Assembly: GCA_002710685.1 (NCBI GenBank)
Contig: PALD01000037.1
Span: 124,001 to 188,000, forward strand
From: Cytophagaceae bacterium
GTDB taxonomy: Bacteria; Bacteroidota; Bacteroidia; Flavobacteriales; Flavobacteriaceae
Direction of reading: 5' to 3'
Length of the DNA stretch: 64,000 bases
Under the pieces are notes generated by a model. That model was not told the origin of the DNA, did no database searches, and saw only the letters and a list, made by a program, of their open reading frames with translations. Both the position numbers and the translations under genes were made by a program. Shown piece after piece: positions 33,990-42,587 of this stretch (position 1 is the stretch's first letter; every line of letters begins with the position of its first letter).

Positions 33990-36900
33990 ATGCACTTTCA
34001 ATTGAAGATTTTTTGCCTTTTTTTAATATTGACCATTTCGCTGAACGGTTTTGGGCAACAGGGGCTTATTTTCAAGAATTATTCGGTTGAAGATGGGCTG
34101 GTTTCTAATACCATCTGGGCAATAGGCCAGGACAGCAAAGGGTATATGTGGTTTGGCACGCGCAACGGCCTGAGCCGCTTTGATGGCTACGGGTTCAAGA
34201 CGTACCAGTATTCTAGCAAGATTGCTCATGCCCTGGGCAATAACTTCATACATTCCATATTTAATTATGATGACCATACCTTGTGGATAACCACAAGCAA
34301 GGGCATATATATGTTAGACCTTACCACAGAAAAATTTACCAGGTTCAAGGGGATATCTAACATAATTGTAAATGATGTCGTTGCAGATGGAAAGGGGTGC
34401 TTGTGGATTGCTGCATTTGGCGGACTTTATAAATATAATAAAGAAACGGGCGAAGTGGTATCTAACCTGAATTTGATGAGGATAAGAAAATTAACCTTGG
34501 ATGATGACGGGAACCTGTGGATAGGAACTACTGGTGGCGGTGTTGTTTTTTACAATACTCAAACCGAAGAGGTAAAGAAATATAGTGGAAAAAAAGATGG
34601 TATACATAACAACTTCACGCTTACCATCTATAAAGACAATACAGGCAGGATATGGTCTGGCAGTTTTGGGGGTGGCCTTGGTTATTATAGCCCAGAAGAA
34701 GATACATTTAAGGTATTTAATAAAGAAAACAGCAATATAAGTAGTGATATTGTTAGATCTGTATTGCAGGTAAGTGAGAATAAGGTTCTGGTGGGCACAG
34801 AAAGGGGGCTCAATATCCTAGATCTCAACACCCATGAATTTACCAATTACCAACACGACTCCACAGACCCCAATAGCTTGAGCGGCAACGCAATATATTC
34901 CCTTTTTATGGATAAGAACAACGGCATTTGGCTAGGCAGCTATTTTGGCGGATTGAGTTATTATTCATTAAAAGGCAATGGTTTTGATAGGTTTTATCCC
35001 GGTCAGGGCATCAATACCCTCTCGGGAGGTGGTGTAAGTGCCATTGTAGAAAAAGAGCCTGGTAAATTTTGGATAGGTACTGAAGATGGCGGGCTTAATC
35101 TATATGATTCAAAAAAGGGAACATTTAAAAGGTATCCTTTTGATGAAAATCAACAACCGCTTTCTTACTTCAATATACTATCCTTAGAATATGTTGATGA
35201 TGAACTGTGGATAGGCACCTTCTCTGGAGGGCTGAACATTTACAATGAAAGGACAGGGCAGGTAAAGGTGTATGACAACCGTAAGGATGCACCCTATTTT
35301 ATAGACGGCAACAACGTGCACAGCATTCATGAAGATAAAGACGGAACGGTATGGATAGGCACTTCACTGGGCGCAAGCCGTTATGATAAGGAAACAGGAA
35401 AGTTTACCAAGGTAAAAAAACTGGGGCGGCGCTTTGTGGTCGATATCCTTGAAGATGCTGCAGGCACGGTTTGGTTTGCGGTTAATGGGGGCGAACTCTT
35501 TGGCCTACGCAAAAAATCTGGTGAATGGGTACGATATTCATTTAGGGAAGATGAGGGATTTTATGGGGTTGGCCGGTTTTACATCGCTGATGATCATGAG
35601 GGGCATCTATGGCTTGCCACGCACGGTAACGGACTGGTGAGGTTTAATTTTAGGGATGAATCTTTTGAGACCTTTGGAGGTGATGATGAGATAGATGCAA
35701 ATATCATTTATGATATACTTCAACAAGACGATAGGACCTTGTGGATGTCCACAAATAACGGGATATATCATTATGATTGGCATAATGGTAAGGTAGAGCA
35801 TTATACAAAATGGGACAACCTTCAAAGCAATGAGTTTAATTACAACGCAGGTCTGATTGCCTCAAATGGCAAGATGTACTTTGGAGGGATAAACGGGTTC
35901 AATTCCTTTTATCCAGATAGTTTGAACATTCAGGACCTCAAGGGCAATATCGTGTTTAACGACCTTCAGCTCTTTAATGAGAGGGTAAGCCTTGATGACA
36001 CCCAGCAAAAGACCTTGTCAAAAACCATAGGATATACAGATCACCTAAACCTGAAGCACGATCAATCAGTCATCAGCTTTGAGTATGCCGCCCTTAATTT
36101 TGAAAGCCCACAAAAAATAAAATACGCCTATAAGATGAAGGGCTTTGATGAACGTTGGAATTATGTAGGTAACCAGCGCAAGGCCACCTACACTAACCTT
36201 CCTGCGGGCAACTATGAGTTTTATGTGCGGGCCACCTATGATGAGAAAACCTGGGACGGCCCCATCTCAAGCATTAAGCTCACCATAGCCCCGCCATTCT
36301 ACCTGCACCCCATGGCCTATGTATTTTATGCAATCCTGGCATTTTTCATGATTTTGCTTTCGCGAAAAATACTCATGGACAGGGCAGAAAGGCGCAACAA
36401 CATCAGGTTACAGCAACTCAGTGTCGCACAAGAAAGGCAATTCTATAACCAGAAGATAGAATTCTTCACCACCATGGCACACGAGATAAGGACGCCGCTC
36501 TCCTTGATCACGGCCCCGCTGGAGAAGGTCATGGAAGACAACAACTTGCCAAAAAAGGTGCTCAGGCCCCTGCGCATAATGGATGAAAATGCAAAACGGC
36601 TGATAAACCTGGTAAATCAGTTGCTTGACTTTAGGAGGATAGAGAGTGACATCTATAAAATTAGAAAAGAAGAAATGGACCTGGTAATCCTCTTAGAAGC
36701 CATCTATTCCCGCTTTTCTGCAATGAAATATCAAAAAAAAATAAACTTTACCATAAGCACAAAAGTGCCCCATCAACCCTTAATGGCAGACCCTGAAGCC
36801 CTCACCAAAATCTTCAACAACCTTCTTATCAATGCCTTTAAGTTCACCAGGTCTGAGGTTAGGATAAGCATTGAAGAATCGGTTGTTAAGGGGGGCAAGA

Positions 36901-38009
36901 AGTATGCACTGGCCACAATCAAGGATGATGGTATAGGGATACCGGAAGAGCAGCTGGACGACATATTTAAAAAATACTTCAAGGTCACCGGGGGTTCACC
37001 CTCAGCAAACCTGCTGGGTACGGGCATAGGTCTCAACCTTGCTAAATCACTCATAGAAAAGCACGGGGGTATCCTTGAAGTAGAAAGCCAGCTGGATGTC
37101 ATGACAATATTCAGGGTCTACCTGCCCGTCCTTACAATAGATACCGAGAAAAGCACCACTACGGTCTATGATGAACCACTGGAAATAACAGTAGATCAAC
37201 TTGAAGAAGAACCCACGGATGCAAAAGAACAGATCCTCGTGGTGGAGGATGATGGTTACCTCCTTGATTTTTTTGTACAAAACCTAAAACAGGAAGGCTA
37301 TACCGTTTATAGATCAGCAAACGGCAAGCAGGCCTGGGAGCTCCTGGAAAAACACGAAGTAGACCTTGTCCTCAGTGACGTCATGATGCCCGAAATTGAT
37401 GGTATTCAACTTTGCGAAATGATAAAATCAAATCCAGACCACAGTCATATACCCGTTGTGCTGGTAACGGCAAAAACGAATTCAGAGACTGAGATTTCAA
37501 GCATACACAGTGGTGCTGACGCCTATATCGCAAAACCCTTTAAATGGAAACATGTCACGGCAATCATCAAGAACCTGTTGAGGTCAAGGGCCAGGCTCAA
37601 GGATAAATTTGCCACCCAGCCCTTTTTGCAGGCAGATAGCTTGACAGAGAACCTGCATGACAAGAAAATGCTGGAGAAGATCACCGCCATCATAGAAGAG
37701 CGCATCATAGACCCGGACCTATCAGTAAAAGAACTGGGTAGGGAGCTGGGCATGAGCCGCTCAAACCTGCATAAAAAACTCAAGTCAGTGTCAGGCAAGG
37801 TGCCCAATGAGTTTATAAGGCTCATACGCTTAAAACATGGTGCAAAACTGCTCCTCACGGGAGAATATTCCATATCAGAAGTCAGTTATATGAGCGGTTT
37901 TAACAGCCATTCGTATTTTTCAAAATGCTTCTATAAACAGTTCAACATCACCCCATCAGATTTTGTGGAGAACAATATAAAAGCACCACATGATGAGAAC
38001 ATGACCTAG
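33990..38009 (+). CDS. Hybrid two-component system sensor-regulator (HTCS)
   Basis: A 1339-residue one-protein signalling system that senses an oligosaccharide in the periplasm and controls transcription. In order: signal peptide (1-23); two seven-bladed Reg_prop propellers (about 25-690, many W-x-G-T repeats); Y_Y_Y domain (about 690-768); membrane helix (about 773-795); HisKA with H831 (MAHEIRTPLS); HATPase (GTGIGLNLAKS); receiver domain with phospho-acceptor D1130 (VLSDVMMPE); and a C-terminal AraC-type helix-turn-helix (about 1235-1335). All catalytic residues are present. It sits between the sulfatase pair and GH2, so it most likely regulates both flanking units. Confidence 0.95.
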   Translation: MHFQLKIFCLFLILTISLNGFGQQGLIFKNYSVEDGLVSNTIWAIGQDSKGYMWFGTRNGLSRFDGYGFKTYQYSSKIAHALGNNFIHSIFNYDDHTLWITTSKGIYMLDLTTEKFTRFKGISNIIVNDVVADGKGCLWIAAFGGLYKYNKETGEVVSNLNLMRIRKLTLDDDGNLWIGTTGGGVVFYNTQTEEVKKYSGKKDGIHNNFTLTIYKDNTGRIWSGSFGGGLGYYSPEEDTFKVFNKENSNISSDIVRSVLQVSENKVLVGTERGLNILDLNTHEFTNYQHDSTDPNSLSGNAIYSLFMDKNNGIWLGSYFGGLSYYSLKGNGFDRFYPGQGINTLSGGGVSAIVEKEPGKFWIGTEDGGLNLYDSKKGTFKRYPFDENQQPLSYFNILSLEYVDDELWIGTFSGGLNIYNERTGQVKVYDNRKDAPYFIDGNNVHSIHEDKDGTVWIGTSLGASRYDKETGKFTKVKKLGRRFVVDILEDAAGTVWFAVNGGELFGLRKKSGEWVRYSFREDEGFYGVGRFYIADDHEGHLWLATHGNGLVRFNFRDESFETFGGDDEIDANIIYDILQQDDRTLWMSTNNGIYHYDWHNGKVEHYTKWDNLQSNEFNYNAGLIASNGKMYFGGINGFNSFYPDSLNIQDLKGNIVFNDLQLFNERVSLDDTQQKTLSKTIGYTDHLNLKHDQSVISFEYAALNFESPQKIKYAYKMKGFDERWNYVGNQRKATYTNLPAGNYEFYVRATYDEKTWDGPISSIKLTIAPPFYLHPMAYVFYAILAFFMILLSRKILMDRAERRNNIRLQQLSVAQERQFYNQKIEFFTTMAHEIRTPLSLITAPLEKVMEDNNLPKKVLRPLRIMDENAKRLINLVNQLLDFRRIESDIYKIRKEEMDLVILLEAIYSRFSAMKYQKKINFTISTKVPHQPLMADPEALTKIFNNLLINAFKFTRSEVRISIEESVVKGGKKYALATIKDDGIGIPEEQLDDIFKKYFKVTGGSPSANLLGTGIGLNLAKSLIEKHGGILEVESQLDVMTIFRVYLPVLTIDTEKSTTTVYDEPLEITVDQLEEEPTDAKEQILVVEDDGYLLDFFVQNLKQEGYTVYRSANGKQAWELLEKHEVDLVLSDVMMPEIDGIQLCEMIKSNPDHSHIPVVLVTAKTNSETEISSIHSGADAYIAKPFKWKHVTAIIKNLLRSRARLKDKFATQPFLQADSLTENLHDKKMLEKITAIIEERIIDPDLSVKELGRELGMSRSNLHKKLKSVSGKVPNEFIRLIRLKHGAKLLLTGEYSISEVSYMSGFNSHSYFSKCFYKQFNITPSDFVENNIKAPHDENMT

Positions 38010-38015
38010 AGGGCT

Positions 38016-38031
38016 TTTGGCTTTCGCCAAA
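38016..38031. repeat. Dispersed palindrome TTTGGC-TTTC-GCCAAA after the HTCS gene
   Basis: Exact copy of the 12 fixed bases, 7 bp after the HTCS stop codon; no T-run follows that would make it a strong terminator (ATATTTTC). Confidence 0.55.
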
Positions 38032-38066
38032 TATTTTCATCACCCTCATTGTCCTAATGTTCTTTC

Positions 38067-38085
38067 CTTTGGCTCTAAGCCAAAG
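38067..38085. repeat. Dispersed palindrome CTTTGGCT-CTA-AGCCAAAG
   Basis: Second copy in the HTCS-GH2 gap with 8-bp arms and a 3-base loop, 12 bp before the shared 61-bp block. Confidence 0.55.
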
Positions 38086-38096
38086 AATACTCAAAT

Positions 38097-38157
38097 GTTA
38101 CAGTCTTTGCTACAATTGTACTATTTAAAATCATCCGCTCAGGTTAAAATTGTACAG
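38097..38157 (+). promoter_or_regulatory. Upstream block B shared with the first sulfatase promoter region
   Basis: Aligns without gaps to 30361-30421. It contains the perfect palindrome TACAATTGTA (38111-38120) and ends in TTGTACAG, 24 bp before the GH2 start. Candidate HTCS operator. Confidence 0.6.
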
Positions 38158-38181
38158 AAGACGAACGCAATAACTTAAAGG

Positions 38182-40395
38182 ATGACCAAAAAGAACACAC
38201 TCATTGCCATAGGGTTAATACTGAACACATTTTTAACGTGGGCCCAAGATGTAATAAATGCTCCCATGCAGACCAGATGGGGCAAAGAAGTCACCGCTCA
38301 AAATGTATGGCAAGAATATCCCCGTCCACAACTTGAAAGAAAGGAATGGTTGAACCTCAACGGCCAGTGGGATTATGCTATAGTTAAAAAGGATCAAGAA
38401 AGCCCCGAGGGGTTTCAAGGAAAAATATTGGTCCCATTTGCTGTGGAGTCATCCCTGTCAGGGGTCACAAAAACGGTTGCCCCAGATGAAAAAGTGTGGT
38501 ACTCCAGGGTCTTTGACATCCCGCGGGAGTGGGGTGGTAAAAAAATCCTGTTGCATTTTGACGCTGTAGACTGGGAGACCAAGGTATGGCTCAATGGCAA
38601 AGAAGTGGGCAGTCACAGGGGGGGCAGTGATCCCTTTACCTTTGACATCACCTCTTATGTAAAAAACGGTGAGCAGGAGCTCAAGGTCTCGGTATGGGAT
38701 CCTTCAGATACCGGGATGCAGCCCCGGGGCAAGCAGGTACTGAAACCACACGGCATATGGTACACCCCCGTGACGGGTATATGGCAAACGGTGTGGCTGG
38801 AACCCGTGGCAAGTTCATATATCCACACGATAGAACCCGTGGCTAATATTGACAACAGCACGGTAACCATAAAGAATAGTATCACTGCCCCTGCATCAAA
38901 TACCCAAGTTGCTGTTGAGGTACTCAAGGATGGCGAGGTGATTGCCACGGGCAGTGCAAAAGCTAATCAGGACATTGAGGTCTCAATCATCAACCCACAG
39001 TTGTGGTGGCCTGAGAAACCCTTTTTGTACGACCTTAAGGTAACCCTTACAGAGGGCAGCAAGGTCATTGATGAGGTTGATTCTTATTTTGTCATGCGCA
39101 AGATCTCAAAAGCCAAGGACAAGTTGGGATTTGAAAGGATGTACCTTAACAACGAGCCCCGTTTTCAATATGGTACCCTAGATCAAGGCTGGTGGCCTGA
39201 CGGCCTGTTGACCCCGCCATCTGAAGAGGCCATGCAGTATGACATGGACATGCTCAAGAAAATGGGTTTTAACATGTTGAGAAAACATATCAAGGTAGAA
39301 CCATCAAGATATTATTATTATGCTGATAAGATAGGCCTCATGATTTGGCAGGATATGGTTTCAGGATATCAATCTGAACATAATGACACCCAGCACGTAA
39401 AGGCCACTGCGGCACAGGACTGGGACAGGCCCGCAGCATCCTCAAAACAGTTTGAGGCAGAATGGAAGGCCATCATGGACCATTTGAGGTTTTTTCCTTC
39501 CATCGTTACCTGGGTGCCCTTCAATGAAGGTTGGGGTCAATATGATACTGAGCGCATTGTCAAATGGACCCAGCAATATGATACAACACGGTTGGTAGAT
39601 GGGGTTTCAGGATGGACTGACCGCGGCGTGGGTGACATGAACGATGCCCACCACTATCCAGGGCCAGGTGCAGAACCCGCAGAGCAAAACCCGGGCAGGA
39701 TAATCGTGCTGGGTGAGTTTGGGGGGCTGGGACTACCTGTAAAAAATCATTTATGGAACCCAGATATGCGCAACTGGGGCTACAGGACATATCATACGGC
39801 CGAAGAACTGGAAAAACAGTATGCTGACCTTGTGGAAAATATGGTACCCATGGTAAACCGTGGTCTTGCTGCTGCCGTGTACACACAGACCACAGATGTG
39901 GAAGGTGAGGTCAACGGCCTCATCACCTACGACCGTGAGGTCGTAAAAATAGATGTTGCAAAACTTAAGAAGCTCAACGAGCAACTGTACCATGCCCCTG
40001 TTGCCGCAATGAGCATCCTAGCTGATTCTGAGGTCAAGCCCAGCAAGATAATGATGTATAGCGCATCTCCCCTCCAGGACAAGAACCTCAAGGGGAAAGA
40101 ATTAATGGGCACAGTACCGCTTAAGGCAAACGACCATAAATGGCTGACAAAAAAATTCACACTGTCACAAACCCCGAAAAACCTGCAATTGCGAATGTAT
40201 GGTGCAGGAGACGTCAAGGTGTTCCTGAACAACAAAAAAATTATTGATAAATTCATAAATGCAAAAAGGCATTATGATGAGGTCAATATCAGCGAATATG
40301 CTTCAGGTCTTCTTAAAGGTGAAAACACCATTACCATTGAGGTCGAGAATATTAAGAGACAAACTGATTTTGATTTTGGTCTATATGGATTTTAA
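38182..40395 (+). CDS. Glycoside hydrolase family 2 (beta-galactosidase-like)
   Basis: A 737-residue exported enzyme with signal peptide (about 1-21). The order is GH2 sugar-binding jelly roll (about 50-210), immunoglobulin-like domain (about 215-310), TIM-barrel catalytic domain (about 315-600) and a C-terminal beta domain. The acid/base is E449 (VPFNEGWGQ) and the nucleophile is probably E512 (VLGEFGG), both in the GH2 context. It should remove a beta-linked galactosyl, glucuronosyl or similar residue from an oligosaccharide. The sulfatases in the locus suggest a sulfated algal polysaccharide. Likely co-transcribed with the sulfatase at 40472. Confidence 0.9.
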   Translation: MTKKNTLIAIGLILNTFLTWAQDVINAPMQTRWGKEVTAQNVWQEYPRPQLERKEWLNLNGQWDYAIVKKDQESPEGFQGKILVPFAVESSLSGVTKTVAPDEKVWYSRVFDIPREWGGKKILLHFDAVDWETKVWLNGKEVGSHRGGSDPFTFDITSYVKNGEQELKVSVWDPSDTGMQPRGKQVLKPHGIWYTPVTGIWQTVWLEPVASSYIHTIEPVANIDNSTVTIKNSITAPASNTQVAVEVLKDGEVIATGSAKANQDIEVSIINPQLWWPEKPFLYDLKVTLTEGSKVIDEVDSYFVMRKISKAKDKLGFERMYLNNEPRFQYGTLDQGWWPDGLLTPPSEEAMQYDMDMLKKMGFNMLRKHIKVEPSRYYYYADKIGLMIWQDMVSGYQSEHNDTQHVKATAAQDWDRPAASSKQFEAEWKAIMDHLRFFPSIVTWVPFNEGWGQYDTERIVKWTQQYDTTRLVDGVSGWTDRGVGDMNDAHHYPGPGAEPAEQNPGRIIVLGEFGGLGLPVKNHLWNPDMRNWGYRTYHTAEELEKQYADLVENMVPMVNRGLAAAVYTQTTDVEGEVNGLITYDREVVKIDVAKLKKLNEQLYHAPVAAMSILADSEVKPSKIMMYSASPLQDKNLKGKELMGTVPLKANDHKWLTKKFTLSQTPKNLQLRMYGAGDVKVFLNNKKIIDKFINAKRHYDEVNISEYASGLLKGENTITIEVENIKRQTDFDFGLYGF

Positions 40396-40471
40396 TGGAT
40401 GACTTCTATTAAAACCGGGTTATATACATCCCTATCCCATGGTAAATAATTTCGCGAAAGCATAATACAGT

Positions 40472-42145
40472 ATGAAAATGAAGAATATAAGACTTAAAAC
40501 CCTATTTGTCACCCTGCTGATATTGTTGTCTTATATGGGTCAGGCCCAAAACAAAGCTGCAGCGACCCAAAAGCCCAATATCGTACTTGTGCTTACTGAC
40601 CAGTGGCGTGCAGATGCATCAAAGCTCAATGGTTTTGAACTTGACACCACCCCATTTTTAGACAGTATTGCCCAGCAAGGGACCTGGTTTGACAAGGCAT
40701 ATTGTGCCATGCCCGCTTGTGTGCCCAGCAGGACCTCAATGTTGACGGGTAGATGGCCCAGTGCAACCCGGGTAAGCAGCAACATGAACGGCAAGGACGC
40801 ATTTTTTACCCAGGATCTATTTGATGTTGTCAAGTCACAAGGGTATAGAACTGCCTTGATAGGTAAGAACCATACCTATATAAAACCTAACGAAGACCTG
40901 GATTTTTTTGAAGATTTCAATCACTTGGGTAGTGGTAAACCGCAAAGCGAGGAGGAAAGGGAATTCAATAAATTCTTGCACGGCACTAATTTTTACATGA
41001 GCAAGGAGGCAACCCCTTTTCCCATACGTGACCAGATGCCCGCAAAGATCGTGAGCAGTGCACAAGGATTTGCTGATAAATCCACTAAGGACGGGGTTCC
41101 TTTTTTCATGTGGGTTTCCATCCCGGAGCCCCACAACCCCTATCAGGCCCCTGAGCCCTATTACTCCATGTTTCCGCCAGAGACTTTGCCCACACTTGAT
41201 ACAGATGGTGATGACCTTTATAAAAAAGGGAATACATACATGGTGGAACGGGAAATCCTCAGGTTGGGTTATGGTGACTTTGAAGAACAGATACCACGTA
41301 TAAGGAGCAATTATTATGGCATGATGCGGTTGATAGATGACCAGTTAAAAGAGATGGTCGATCACCTCGAGAAAACCGGTGAACTCAAGAATACGATTTT
41401 TATTTTTGTTGCTGACCATGGGGATTATGTAGGTGAATATGGCATGATCAAAAAAGGTGCCGGCGTACCCGAAGTATTGACGCGCATACCCATGATATGG
41501 TATGGCCCCGGGATTGCAAAAAGCAATGGCGCTCATGAAGCTCATGTAAGCAATACAGACATCATGCCCACCATCTGCGATATGCTGGGGGTAGAATTGC
41601 CTGATGGCGTTCAAGGGCGCAGCCTGTGGCCCCTGCTTCAGGGCAAGGAGTATCCCCACGACGAGTTTGAAAGTATCCTGGTGCAACAGGGCTATGGTAA
41701 CCTGAGGTATGTAAACTTTGACAATTACAGCCCCTATGATGATGATGGTACGCTTGAACGCAACAGCCAGCAGGCTGATGAGCTCAACACATGGACGCAG
41801 AGCGGTAGGCTACGCGAGCTGCGCAAGGGAGACTGGAAACTGGTGTATGATATGCAGGGACATGGTAACCTTTACAACCTCTCAAAAGCCCCCGCCGGTA
41901 TCAACGACCTCTTCAACGATGAACAATATGTGGCCAAAAAGGCCGAACTACTAGAAGACCTGATTGCCTGGGAACTAAGGGCCCAGGACCCCCTGCCTTA
42001 TCCTCATCCCAATCCAGTACGCAGGTACGGGATAAAAAAAGACCCCAGAAACTACTGGGCGCCTTATAAAAACAAGGCAAATGAAAACCTTGAAAAGCTT
42101 AAGGATGAAAAAGGCCTTAAAAAAACCGGCAACAAAATAGATTAG
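40472..42145 (+). CDS. Family S1 sulfatase
   Basis: A 557-residue exported sulfatase. It has a cleavable signal peptide (about 1-25) and the FGly signature C83-V-P-S-R87 (MPACVPSRTSMLTGRWP). N-terminal metal residues are in NIVLVLTDQWRADA and the second metal site is IFVADHGDYVGEYG. It differs clearly from the two other sulfatases of the locus, so three sulfate positions or linkages may be handled. It lies 76 bp after the GH2 gene with no terminator between. The gap contains TTTCGCGAAA (40450-40459). Confidence 0.92.
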   Translation: MKMKNIRLKTLFVTLLILLSYMGQAQNKAAATQKPNIVLVLTDQWRADASKLNGFELDTTPFLDSIAQQGTWFDKAYCAMPACVPSRTSMLTGRWPSATRVSSNMNGKDAFFTQDLFDVVKSQGYRTALIGKNHTYIKPNEDLDFFEDFNHLGSGKPQSEEEREFNKFLHGTNFYMSKEATPFPIRDQMPAKIVSSAQGFADKSTKDGVPFFMWVSIPEPHNPYQAPEPYYSMFPPETLPTLDTDGDDLYKKGNTYMVEREILRLGYGDFEEQIPRIRSNYYGMMRLIDDQLKEMVDHLEKTGELKNTIFIFVADHGDYVGEYGMIKKGAGVPEVLTRIPMIWYGPGIAKSNGAHEAHVSNTDIMPTICDMLGVELPDGVQGRSLWPLLQGKEYPHDEFESILVQQGYGNLRYVNFDNYSPYDDDGTLERNSQQADELNTWTQSGRLRELRKGDWKLVYDMQGHGNLYNLSKAPAGINDLFNDEQYVAKKAELLEDLIAWELRAQDPLPYPHPNPVRRYGIKKDPRNYWAPYKNKANENLEKLKDEKGLKKTGNKID

Positions 42146-42152
42146 ACCAGGA

Positions 42153-42177
42153 TTCTTTTGGCTTAAAGCCAAAAGAA
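42153..42177. repeat. Long palindrome TTCTTTTGGCTT-A-AAGCCAAAAGAA
   Basis: Perfect 12-bp arms around one base, 7 bp after the third sulfatase stop. Its core TTTGGCTTAAAGCCAAA belongs to the dispersed palindrome family. It can fold as a hairpin but lacks a T-run. Confidence 0.65.
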
Positions 42178-42487
42178 AACATATTGTTTATAAAGGGTGT
42201 CAAAAGTTTTGCGTGCTCAAGGTACCATCCTTGACTTTTCTTCGCCGGGAAACTAATATTTGCTACTTCATTAATTAAATTCAGTCCGGTTTCTACAAAC
42301 TTTTTTAGGAATAACATTCTTCGTAATCAATAGGTCAATTCCTACAAAATTTTAATAAAAACAGATTTTAGTCTGGCCAAGTAAGGGATTAAGTGAATAT
42401 TTGTGAGATAATTAAGCACACTTCAAAGGGAAATTCACACTTAAATCCTGTAAAAATGTTAAAAAAAGTGTAATTCGTCGATAAATA

Positions 42488-42517
42488 TTGTATTTCAACT
42501 ATTTAGCGTTAATTTTG
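42488..42517 (+). promoter_or_regulatory. Flavobacterial promoter for the large surface protein gene
   Basis: TTG (42488-42490), a 19-bp spacer and TAATTTTG (42510-42517). Predicted start near 42524, leaving a leader of about 64 bases. Confidence 0.7.
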
Positions 42518-42587
42518 TCCCTCTCATAACCTTGAAATGGACTAACCCCATCCAACTTTAGACCATTTCATAAGACTAGATTGTTTT

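Larger units (their letters stand above)
42146..42587. other. Gene-free stretch between the sulfatase locus and the large surface protein
   Basis: 442 bp without a credible gene on either strand. It holds a 25-bp near-perfect palindrome (42153-42177) right after the sulfatase stop, an AT-rich middle in which I see nothing recognisable, and the promoter of the next gene (42488-42517) near its right end. Confidence 0.6.
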
